Assembly: GCA_045593985.1 (NCBI GenBank) | Contig: JAZNXR010000099.1 | Coordinates: forward strand, 1 to 11,599 | Reading direction: 5' to 3' | Length of the DNA stretch: 11,599 nucleotides | Source of the DNA: Colimorpha_A sp045593985 | GTDB taxonomy: Bacteria; Bacillota; Clostridia; Oscillospirales; CAG-272 | Notes under the pieces: model-generated | Told to the model about the DNA's origin: nothing | Seen by the model: only the letters and a program-made list of their open reading frames with translations | The model's database searches: none | Shown: positions 7,356 through 11,599 of the stretch, piece after piece | How positions within the stretch are numbered: the stretch's first letter is position 1 | Layout of the letters: every line of letters begins with the position of its first letter | Made by a program: the position numbers and the translations under genes

Positions 7356-7733
7356 ATGGAACACAAAAAAAGAAATGTAAATAAGGGGCTACTGTTTTTT
7401 GCAAAAGAGCTTCGCCGCAATATGACAAAACAAGAAAAACACTTATGGTATGATTTCTTACGGGATTATCCAATTAAAATTTACAAGCAACGGATTATTG
7501 AAAATTATATTGCCGACTTCTATTGTCATCAAGCAAAGCTTGTAATCGAAATCGACGGATCACAGCATTATACTGTTGGTGGGAAAAATCGGGACGAGGA
7601 ACGAACATTGATTCTTCAAAAGAACGATTTGCTCGTTATGAGATTTACAAACGGAGACGTTGATAATTATTTTGAGGGCGTTTGCAAGATGATAGATAGA
7701 ACAATAAAGGAACGGATCGGCGGAAATGAGTGA
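7356..7733 (+). CDS. DUF559 (Vsr-like, PD-(D/E)XK) endonuclease-domain protein
   Basis: A 125-residue single-domain protein. The core YIADFYCHQAKLVIEIDGSQ (51-70) followed by His71 matches the DUF559 family, which is related to Vsr very-short-patch-repair and other PD-(D/E)XK nucleases. Likely catalytic acids are Asp54, Glu65 and Asp67, with Gln70-His71 and the later RDEERTLILQKNDLLVMRF typical of the fold. The N-terminal FAKELRRNMTKQEKHLWYDF is the usual lead-in. Length is normal, so it appears intact. The start is fixed by GGAGAGGG lying inside the flanking repeat. Proteins of this family often sit inside short repeat-bounded units in gut Clostridia genomes (recalled, not searched). Its role is unproven: nicking at the repeat hairpins to spread the cassette, or a domesticated repair function. 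No own promoter is evident; readthrough from tldE is likely. Confidence 0.88.
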   Translation: MEHKKRNVNKGLLFFAKELRRNMTKQEKHLWYDFLRDYPIKIYKQRIIENYIADFYCHQAKLVIEIDGSQHYTVGGKNRDEERTLILQKNDLLVMRFTNGDVDNYFEGVCKMIDRTIKERIGGNE

Positions 7734-7736
7734 CAA

Positions 7737-7779
7737 GCCCTCTCACCGCTTCGCGGAGCTCCCCCGGAGGGGGAGCCAA
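7737..7779 (-). repeat. Two-hairpin repeat, copy B (right end of the nuclease cassette)
   Basis: It begins GCCCTCTCACCGC, contains a small CCGC-TTC-GCGG hairpin, then an 8-bp stem GCTCCCCC / GGGGGAGC (7758-7765 with 7769-7776) around GGA, and ends in CCAA. It is nearly identical to copy E at 7921-7963 and is a diverged inverse of copy A. It starts three bases after the nuclease stop codon. Confidence 0.78.
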
Positions 7780-7785
7780 CAATGT

Positions 7786-7812
7786 GGCAAAGCTTCGCCA
7801 CGTCGCTTTGCC
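7786..7812. other. Linker hairpin between cassette and gene-less derivative
   Basis: GGCAAAGC (7786-7793) pairs perfectly with GCTTTGCC (7805-7812); an alternative overlapping stem is GTGGC / GCCAC (7784-7788 with 7796-7800). It joins copy B to copy C. Confidence 0.45.
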
Positions 7813-7855
7813 TCGCCCTTCGGGAGAGGTGTCAACCGAAGGTTGACGGAGAGGG
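7810..7855 (+). repeat. Two-hairpin repeat, copy C
   Basis: Same layout as copy A: CCTC-CCC-TTC-GGG-GAGG, then GTCAACC / GGTTGAC (7831-7837 with 7841-7847) around GAA, then GGAGAGGG. Relative to copy A both arms of the second hairpin have changed together, so pairing is preserved. Confidence 0.8.
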
Positions 7856-7882
7856 TAATTTAGAATTATTACAACGATTTTT

Positions 7883-7920
7883 CACTGCTTTGTGGAGTTT
7901 CCCCCCAGAGGGGGAGCCAA
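7883..7920 (-). repeat. Two-hairpin repeat, copy D (degenerate)
   Basis: It aligns with copies B and E from the CACCGC position onward, but with C-to-T changes (CACTGCTTTGTGGAG) and an altered CCCCCC-AGA-GGGGG stem; the leading GCCCTCT is missing. It directly abuts copy E, also ending in GGGGGAGCCAA. Confidence 0.7.
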
Positions 7921-7963
7921 GCCCTCTCACCGCTTCGCGGAGCTCACCCGGAGGGGGAGCCAA
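7921..7963 (-). repeat. Two-hairpin repeat, copy E
   Basis: Nearly identical to copy B, differing by a C-to-A change that weakens the second stem (GCTCACCC against GGGGGAGC). It runs straight into the A-tract of the terminator at 7963-7990. Confidence 0.78.
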
Positions 7964-7990
7964 AAAAAGCACCCTTTCGGGTGCTTTTTT
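7963..7990. terminator. Bidirectional intrinsic terminator
   Basis: AAAAAAGCACCC (7963-7974) pairs perfectly with GGGTGCTTTTTT (7979-7990) around TTTC. It ends the oxidoreductase transcript on the minus strand (stop codon 11 bases away) and stops plus-strand transcripts from the tldE and nuclease region. The stem is identical to that of the terminator at 2613-2640. Confidence 0.9.
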
Positions 7991-8000
7991 ATGCGTTATA

Positions 8001-9053
8001 TCAGCATTTAAGCTCTGCACGCTTTGCAGCGGACTGATAGAGCAGGTCGAGAAGCTTTGCGCTCTCAAGTACGTTGTCGATATGGCTTCTGGTCTTAACG
8101 CCGGTCTCGACAGATTCGAGGAACGCCTCGTCCTCGGCAACGTAGAAGTCGGGGTTGTCGTGATCGGTCGTGTGAGATTCGAGAGTCTTTGCATCCCAGT
8201 AGGTGAACTGTCCGCAGTACTTAAGACGTGCGCCCATCTTGTCACCGAAGAAGTCGATATACATCTCGTCGATTCCAATGTTCTGCGCCCATGCTCCGTT
8301 GAAGGCGATGCTTGCCTTGTCGGTACGAACGTAACCGGTGATGAAGTCGTCAACGTCGTTAGTTCCGTTTTCAATGTCGGCGGTATCGTCTGCCCACATA
8401 TAGGTGTACTTATATTCCTTCATATCCTTTGCCATCTCGCAGTAAGCGTCGCAGGTAACGTCGAGGAGCTTGGGAGCGCCGAGGATGTAAAGAATGAGGT
8501 CGAGGAAGTGTACGCCCCAGTCGATAAGAACGCCGCCGCCCGACTGTTCCTTGGTCGTGAAGGCGCCGCCGAGACCGGGAATGCTTCTGAAGCGGCGGAA
8601 GGAAGCGTAAACGTGGTAGAGATTACCGAACTTGCCTTCTGCGACCATATCGTGAAGCATCTCAACAGACTTCTGATAGCGGTTGCAAACGCCGATGTTG
8701 AGCATAAGTCCGCGCTTGTTAGCTTCTTCTGCCATCTCGCAGGAGAGAGCGTAGTTTACGGTGATAGGCTTCTCGCACATAACGTGCTTTCCTGCACGGA
8801 GAGCATCCATCGTAACGGTATAATGCGCATAGTTGGGGGTGAGAACGAAAACTGCATCGACCTCGGGATCGTTAAGAGCGATATTGTAATCGGTGATTAC
8901 GTTTTCGATCTTGGGATGAGCCTCCTTCATTGCTTCTGCCTTTTCAATGATGAGGTCGCAGGCATACTTGATACGGACGTCGATCTTGTCGAAAGCGGGG
9001 AAGTGAGCGTCGCGAGCGATACGGCCGCAACCGATAACTGCTATTGTTTTCAT
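8001..9053 (-). CDS. Gfo/Idh/MocA family NAD(P)-dependent oxidoreductase
   Basis: A 350-residue cytoplasmic dehydrogenase of the glucose-fructose oxidoreductase / inositol dehydrogenase / MocA family, which oxidises or reduces sugars, inositols or related polyols with NAD(P). The N-terminal Rossmann motif GCGRIA spans residues 8-13, and the family hallmark EKP spans 94-96 (HVMCEKPITVNY). The C-terminal domain carries GGGVLIDWGVHFLDL with Asp178 and His182 at the expected catalytic positions. Length is typical. An upstream in-frame ATG at 9068 would add five residues, but it lies within GGAGGA, the ribosome binding site, which is spaced correctly for 9053; the shorter form beginning MKTIAVIG is therefore chosen. 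The gene stands alone with its own promoter and terminator, so the substrate cannot be inferred from context. Confidence 0.92.
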   Translation of the reverse strand: MKTIAVIGCGRIARDAHFPAFDKIDVRIKYACDLIIEKAEAMKEAHPKIENVITDYNIALNDPEVDAVFVLTPNYAHYTVTMDALRAGKHVMCEKPITVNYALSCEMAEEANKRGLMLNIGVCNRYQKSVEMLHDMVAEGKFGNLYHVYASFRRFRSIPGLGGAFTTKEQSGGGVLIDWGVHFLDLILYILGAPKLLDVTCDAYCEMAKDMKEYKYTYMWADDTADIENGTNDVDDFITGYVRTDKASIAFNGAWAQNIGIDEMYIDFFGDKMGARLKYCGQFTYWDAKTLESHTTDHDNPDFYVAEDEAFLESVETGVKTRSHIDNVLESAKLLDLLYQSAAKRAELKC

Positions 9054-9095
9054 TTTTTGTTCCTCCAAAAATGATTATTTTTTGCTGTTATTTTT

Positions 9096-9124
9096 ATTAT
9101 ATCACGGAATATTTCGATTGTAAA
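9096..9124 (-). promoter_or_regulatory. Promoter of the Gfo/Idh/MocA gene
   Basis: On the minus strand, TTTACA (9119-9124) and TATAAT (9096-9101) are 17 bases apart, with TG one base before the -10 (extended -10). It is divergent from the promoter at 9259-9287. Confidence 0.8.
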
Positions 9125-9258
9125 TAAGGTTTAACGTTTTATTTTTGCTGTTTTGCTTGTTTATTTTGCGAAAAAACTCTTTATGAGTGTTTGCTAAACG
9201 TGCACTAATTCATTTATCAAATTGTTTAATTATTTTACGATAAAATTTCATAAACGGC

Positions 9259-9287
9259 TTGCATTTTGTCGGAGCTTGTTGTATAAT
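9259..9287 (+). promoter_or_regulatory. Promoter of the secreted OB-fold protein gene
   Basis: TTGCAT (9259-9264) and TATAAT (9282-9287) are separated by 17 bases. This gives a 5' leader of about 50 bases before the ATG at 9346. The surrounding stretch 9125-9258 is A/T-rich and shows no gene. Confidence 0.68.
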
Positions 9288-9345
9288 GTATAAAGTAAAT
9301 ATTGCTTCGGCAAAATAAAATTATTTATTAATATGGAGGTTCATT

Positions 9346-10512
9346 ATGAACAAAAGAATTAAGGTTCTTGTCTCTGCTGTTCTCGCGACCGTAATGCTCG
9401 TTCTTTGCATTCCTTTTACTGCGGCTGCTGCTGCGACATCTGCCACTTTCGACTTTACTTCCTTAACCGGAACAGGAGCTGATCTTACGGGCAGTTCTAC
9501 TCTTGCAAGCATTATCAATGGTTGCGGACCTACCGGCTCCAGCTACGTTACTGATGCTACTGCTACCAAAGTTTATAACGGTAACGGTAGTGGCGGTAAA
9601 TTCCCGAATACTGCCGGATTACTCAAGTTCGGAACCAGTAGTGCAAACGGCGTTTTGACTCTGACTCTCACTGAAGAAGTCAACAAGGTTGAGATCGTTT
9701 GCTATGCATGGAGCGATACGGCTTCTGATACTATCAAGGTAAATGAGTGCACCGCTGTAGCATCTCCTAAATCTGGTACTTGGGGAACCAAGAGCTTTGA
9801 TATTGCTTCTACTAACGAGATCACCATTACTACCGAAAAAAGAGGATTTATACAGAGTATTACTGTATATTTCACACCCGCAGGTGCGTGCGAGCATACC
9901 TATGACGGTTGTGCAGATACTACCTGTAACAAGGGCTGTGGTCACACTCGTACCGCACTCGAGCACGTTTATGACGGCTGTGAGGACACCACGTGCAACA
10001 ACTGTACTGCGGGTAACCGTGCAGCAGGTACTCATGCATACACCAACGAGTACGATGCAAAGTGCGATAACAACGGATGCTCCAACACCCGTATCGTAAC
10101 TCTTCCCGCAGCTGATTCTACCCTTGACATTCCTACTGCAACCAAAATTGCTCTTGCACAGGATGGCAAAACTGCTGATAAGTACTATGTAGAGGGCGTA
10201 ATAACCAACATCTACAATACCACTTATGGTAATATGTACATCGAAGACGCAAACGGCAATGAAATTTGCATCTACGGTTCTTACGATCCTACCGGTGCGA
10301 CTCGTTACGACGCTATGACCAATCCTCATAAGGTTGGTGATACTGTTAAGGTTTACGGAAAACTCACCCAGTATAACGGTACTGCAGAAGTTGAAAACGG
10401 TTGGGTTACTGTAATTCCTAACAACCCCAATACCGGCGACGGCGTTGTAGCTTACATCGCAGTTGCAATCGTTGCTCTCTTCGGAATCGCTTACGTTTCC
10501 AAGAAGCACTAA
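9346..10512 (+). CDS. Secreted, wall-anchored protein with Cys modules and an OB-fold-like domain
   Basis: A 388-residue exported protein. GGAGG (9335-9339) is six bases before the ATG. Residues 1-30 form a signal peptide ending in an alanine-rich stretch. Residues about 34-178 form a beta-rich domain beginning ATFDFTSLTG that I do not assign to a family. Residues about 182-250 carry short Cys modules (YDGCADTTCNKGCGHTRT, YDGCEDTTCNNC, YDAKCDNNGC). Residues about 258-352 resemble an extracellular OB-fold (VEGVITNIY, YGNMYIEDANGNEICIYG, VGDTVKVYGKL), as found beside secreted nucleases and phosphoesterases. The C-terminus has NPNTGD (360-365), a hydrophobic helix and KKH, a plausible sortase signal of the NPxTG type. 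No catalytic domain is visible, so it is probably a binding or structural surface protein. The gene is monocistronic, with its own promoter and terminator. Confidence 0.82.
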   Translation: MNKRIKVLVSAVLATVMLVLCIPFTAAAAATSATFDFTSLTGTGADLTGSSTLASIINGCGPTGSSYVTDATATKVYNGNGSGGKFPNTAGLLKFGTSSANGVLTLTLTEEVNKVEIVCYAWSDTASDTIKVNECTAVASPKSGTWGTKSFDIASTNEITITTEKRGFIQSITVYFTPAGACEHTYDGCADTTCNKGCGHTRTALEHVYDGCEDTTCNNCTAGNRAAGTHAYTNEYDAKCDNNGCSNTRIVTLPAADSTLDIPTATKIALAQDGKTADKYYVEGVITNIYNTTYGNMYIEDANGNEICIYGSYDPTGATRYDAMTNPHKVGDTVKVYGKLTQYNGTAEVENGWVTVIPNNPNTGDGVVAYIAVAIVALFGIAYVSKKH

Positions 10513-10525
10513 TTTAAGTTAAAAC

Positions 10526-10556
10526 AAAACAAGCGACCGTACGGTCGCTTGTTTTT
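10526..10556 (+). terminator. Intrinsic terminator after the OB-fold protein gene
   Basis: Bases 10526-10540 and 10541-10555 form a perfect 15-bp palindrome centred on CCGTACGG, ending in a T run. It lies 13 bases after the stop codon. With an A-tract on one side and a T-tract on the other it could also act on the minus strand. Confidence 0.88.
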
Positions 10557-10588
10557 GCGTATTTAGAGGCGAATCGAGGCGTTATTAT

Positions 10589-10635
10589 ACCTTATCCGGC
10601 GGGAGAAGGTCAACAATGCGGCGAAGCGGTTGAAT
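10589..10635 (+). repeat. Possible degenerate two-hairpin repeat
   Basis: ACCTT (10589-10593) pairs with AAGGT (10606-10610) around a CCGGCGGGAG-type core, followed by TCAAC (10610-10614) with GTTGA (10629-10633). The two-hairpin layout and the CCT-CC-GGGAGA-GGTCAAC order recall copy C at 7810-7855, although the second loop is longer. Confidence 0.35.
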
Positions 10636-10653
10636 ATTTGCAACAGATTGAAA

Positions 10654-10708
10654 GTGGGAGCGACGGGGCGTCGAGGACGTCGCCCCCTACAATAATGTGG
10701 GAGCAACG
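10654..10708. repeat. G/C-rich palindrome flanked by 12-base direct repeats
   Basis: GGGGCG (10665-10670) pairs with CGCCCC (10681-10686) around TCGAGGACGT. The flanks GTGGGAGCGACG (10654-10665) and GTGGGAGCAACG (10697-10708) match at 11 of 12 bases. It resembles a dispersed intergenic repeat of gut Clostridia (recalled impression, not searched). Confidence 0.5.
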
Positions 10709-10747
10709 ATTAAACACATCGAAGCTTCCTTAAATCGAAAGGGGATT

Positions 10748-10865
10748 CCAAAGGGGAAAACGTACAAAAAACGCTCTGCGTTTTTTATCGGTTTGCCCCT
10801 TGGCACGTTTCTTTGCGCAGGTTTGCGAAGCAAAACTGCTTGTTTCATTTTCGTGCGAAAAGAAA
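10748..10865. other. Gene-free stretch with two consecutive compound stem-loops
   Basis: The first structure pairs 10748-10762 with 10789-10803 imperfectly (CCAA/TTGG, GGGG/CCCC, AAAC/GTTTG) and encloses a perfect inner stem AAAAAACGC / GCGTTTTTT (10766-10774 with 10778-10786). The second pairs TTTCTTTGCGCA (10808-10819) with TGCGAAAAGAAA (10854-10865), one mismatch, around an inner TTTGC-GAA-GCAAA hairpin. No convincing coding sequence is present in 10557-10938. It may be a decayed repeat element or a small RNA. Confidence 0.4.
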
Positions 10866-10891
10866 TGCGGAAAAAGAGAAACGAAGTTTTT

Positions 10892-10931
10892 CAAAAACAG
10901 AAAACATCGATTCAAGCTTTCGCCTGAATCG
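10892..10931 (-). terminator. Terminator of the thioredoxin / FTR-like operon
   Basis: On the minus strand, CGATTCAGGC pairs with GCTTGAATCG (10908-10931, one G-U pair) around a GAAA tetraloop, then a T-rich but interrupted tail (ATGTTTTCTGTTTTT). It starts seven bases after the stop codon of the FTR-like gene. Confidence 0.62.
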
Positions 10932-10938
10932 GTGTTCG

Positions 10939-11136
10939 TCATTTTTCCTTATAATAAAGCATACAATGGCAGTATCCCTCAAAATCGGGATCGGCGATCT
11001 GCGCCTTGAATTCCTCGCACATACACTTTATTTCTTCGCTTTTGCCCATTTTGCAGGGGCAATAGCCGCCCTTTGCTTTAAGACCTTCTTTTACGGTCTT
11101 GACGATTTCCTCGTTTTCGTTAAGACGTATTTTCAT
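10939..11136 (-). CDS. Ferredoxin-thioredoxin reductase catalytic-subunit-like protein
   Basis: A 65-residue protein with three Cys-x-Cys pairs: CPC (26-28), CMC (38-40) and CHC (56-58). These are the hallmark of the ferredoxin-thioredoxin reductase beta (catalytic) subunit, which uses a [4Fe-4S] cluster next to a redox-active disulfide to pass electrons from ferredoxin to thioredoxin. Four cysteines would bind the cluster and two would form the disulfide. Spacing (X9 and X15) differs from that of the plant and cyanobacterial enzyme (X16 and X8), and the protein is shorter, as in homologues from anaerobes. No gene for a variable (alpha) subunit is visible. Its ATG overlaps the thioredoxin stop in TAATG, which indicates translational coupling and a functional pair. 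Cytoplasmic. Reductase activity is inferred from the motifs and context. Confidence 0.82.
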   Translation of the reverse strand: MKIRLNENEEIVKTVKEGLKAKGGYCPCKMGKSEEIKCMCEEFKAQIADPDFEGYCHCMLYYKEK

Positions 11137-11444
11137 TAAAGTCCACCGTCAACGAATGCACGAAGCTCGTCTGCGTTAAGATAGCCCTTTGTGTTTGCGG
11201 TGACCTCGCCGTTCTTTATTACGAAAAGGGTGGGGATCACGCTTATTCCGTAGCGGCGGGCAAGATCGCCTTCCTCGTCAACGTCGACCTTTACAAATTC
11301 AACGTCGGGATAGTCGGGATCAACCTCCTCAAGCACGGGAGCGAGCATCTTGCAGGGGCCGCACCAGGTGGCATAAAAATCAACGAGAACGGTTTTGCCT
11401 TCGTTAAGAAGCGCATCGAATTCCGCGGTTGTTACGTGTTTCAT
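11136..11444 (-). CDS. trxA: Thioredoxin
   Basis: A 102-residue single-domain cytoplasmic thioredoxin with the canonical active site WCGPC (27-31), the buried Asp22 before it and the cis-proline in VIPT (Pro71). It reduces protein disulfides as a general dithiol donor. AAAGGAGA (minus strand, 11451-11458) precedes the ATG at proper spacing, and a near-consensus promoter lies just upstream. It is the first gene of a two-gene operon with the FTR-like protein, suggesting that in this anaerobe it may be reduced with ferredoxin electrons. An NADPH-dependent thioredoxin reductase elsewhere in the genome is not excluded. Confidence 0.95.
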   Translation of the reverse strand: MKHVTTAEFDALLNEGKTVLVDFYATWCGPCKMLAPVLEEVDPDYPDVEFVKVDVDEEGDLARRYGISVIPTLFVIKNGEVTANTKGYLNADELRAFVDGGL

Positions 11445-11477
11445 AAATGATCTCCTTTATATAAAGTATCTATGAAA

Positions 11478-11506
11478 ATTATAACCTATTTTTGTCAAAA
11501 GGTCAA
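11478..11506 (-). promoter_or_regulatory. trxA: Promoter of the thioredoxin operon
   Basis: On the minus strand, TTGACC (11501-11506) and TATAAT (11478-11483) are 17 bases apart. The -35 element contains the stop codon of the upstream gene (11503-11505). A second TTGACA-like hexamer inside the spacer is too close to the -10 to be used. Confidence 0.82.
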
Positions 11507-11599
11507 GCCCCATTTATCATACTGCGCAGAGCCGTGATGGCGTCAGAAAGGGTGCCGAGAGAATCAATAAGCCCGATTTCGACTGCCTCCGAGCCGTCG
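11503..11599 (-). CDS. C-terminal end of a ClpP/SppA-fold serine peptidase (partial)
   Basis: Only the last 31 codons are in the window; the gene continues past the right edge. The frame reads DGSEAVEIGLIDSLGTLSDA then ITALRSMINGA. The GxEAVxIGLID-x-LG-xx-DAI-x-L signature is the usual C-terminal end of ClpP-fold serine peptidases (ClpP, TepA-like or signal peptide peptidase SppA). Which branch it belongs to, and its catalytic residues, cannot be seen. It reads in the same direction as the thioredoxin operon, and no terminator separates them, so some readthrough is possible. Confidence 0.6.
   Translation of the reverse strand, partial: DGSEAVEIGLIDSLGTLSDAITALRSMINGA

Larger units (their letters stand above)
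7308..7779 (+). mobile_element. Nuclease cassette bounded by inverted two-hairpin repeats
   Basis: A 472-bp unit: left repeat (7308-7351), DUF559 nuclease gene (7356-7733) and right repeat (7737-7779). The right repeat is a diverged inverted copy of the left one; aligned by reverse complement they share CTC, CCCTCCGGG and GAGAGGG blocks. Four bases or fewer separate each repeat from the gene, so the cassette is essentially ends plus one gene. The coding part is visibly more A/T-rich than the neighbouring tldE gene. No clear target-site duplication could be identified. That it is or was mobile is inference from this architecture. Confidence 0.55.
7810..7963. mobile_element. Gene-less miniature unit built from the same repeat ends
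   Basis: Copy C (7810-7855) in the left-end orientation and copies D and E (7883-7963) in the right-end orientation enclose only about 27 A/T-rich bases (7856-7882) with no coding capacity. The arrangement matches the nuclease cassette with the gene removed, so it looks like a non-autonomous derivative. Three right-end-type copies in the locus (B, D, E) against two left-end copies (A, C) suggest repeated insertion or recombination. Confidence 0.5.

Noticed and set aside
7352..7357. TATAAT overlapping the nuclease start codon as a promoter -10
   Set aside because: No -35 lies at suitable distance, and the transcript would begin inside the gene.
7308..7963. Clustered repeats as a CRISPR array
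   Set aside because: There are only five copies in two orientations, with unequal spacing, a gene in one gap and no cas genes.
7782..9074. Plus-strand open frame (430 codons) opposite the oxidoreductase and across the repeats
   Set aside because: It runs through the repeats and terminator and is antisense to a convincing Gfo/Idh/MocA gene; the product has no family features.
9619..10509. Minus-strand open frame (296 codons) opposite the OB-fold protein gene
   Set aside because: The plus-strand protein has a signal peptide, ribosome binding site and sorting signal; the antisense frame has none of these.
10697..10927. Small plus-strand frame in the gene-free stretch before the FTR-like gene
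   Set aside because: It spans two compound stem-loops, lacks a ribosome binding site and has no recognisable protein features; it is more likely translated repeat sequence.

Overview
The window looks like chromosomal DNA from a gut-type anaerobic Firmicute (class Clostridia, probably near Oscillospirales or Christensenellales). The grounds are strong GGAGG ribosome binding sites, TTGACA/TATAAT promoters with 17-base spacers, secreted proteins with T/D/E-rich linkers and Cys modules, an NPxTG-type sorting signal, and a thioredoxin paired with a ferredoxin-thioredoxin-reductase-like protein. Placement below class is inference.

Layout. Positions 1-270 hold a strong promoter, a highly self-complementary transcript region (46-192) and a UUCG-loop terminator, just upstream of a large BspA-type leucine-rich-repeat surface protein (270-2603). 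A shared bidirectional terminator separates this from a convergent secreted lipoprotein of the UshA/5'-nucleotidase family (2642-4318, minus). A divergent promoter region (4319-4522) leads into a two-gene tldD-tldE peptidase operon (4523-7266).

The most unusual part is 7267-7990. A small DUF559 (PD-(D/E)XK, Vsr-like) nuclease gene lies between imperfect inverted copies of a two-hairpin repeat, and the left copy supplies the gene's Shine-Dalgarno sequence. Directly beside it is a similar pair of repeat ends with no gene between them. This resembles an autonomous cassette next to a miniature derivative, in the way REP sequences relate to their transposase, but with a nuclease gene in the transposase's place.

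A second shared terminator (7963-7990) is followed by a minus-strand Gfo/Idh/MocA oxidoreductase (8001-9053). Divergent from it is a secreted protein with a Cys-module region, an OB-fold-like domain and a C-terminal sorting signal (9346-10512). The gene-free stretch 10513-10938 carries a terminator, a degenerate two-hairpin repeat, a palindrome flanked by 12-base direct repeats, and further stem-loops. The right end is a minus-strand thioredoxin / FTR-like operon (10939-11444) whose promoter overlaps the end of a truncated ClpP/SppA-fold peptidase gene (11503-11599).

The genes do not form one pathway. There are three cell-envelope proteins (adhesin, nucleotide-scavenging lipoprotein, wall-anchored OB-fold protein), a peptidase pair, a sugar-type dehydrogenase and a thiol-redox pair, with a mobile repeat family in the gaps. 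No tRNA, rRNA or CRISPR array was seen.
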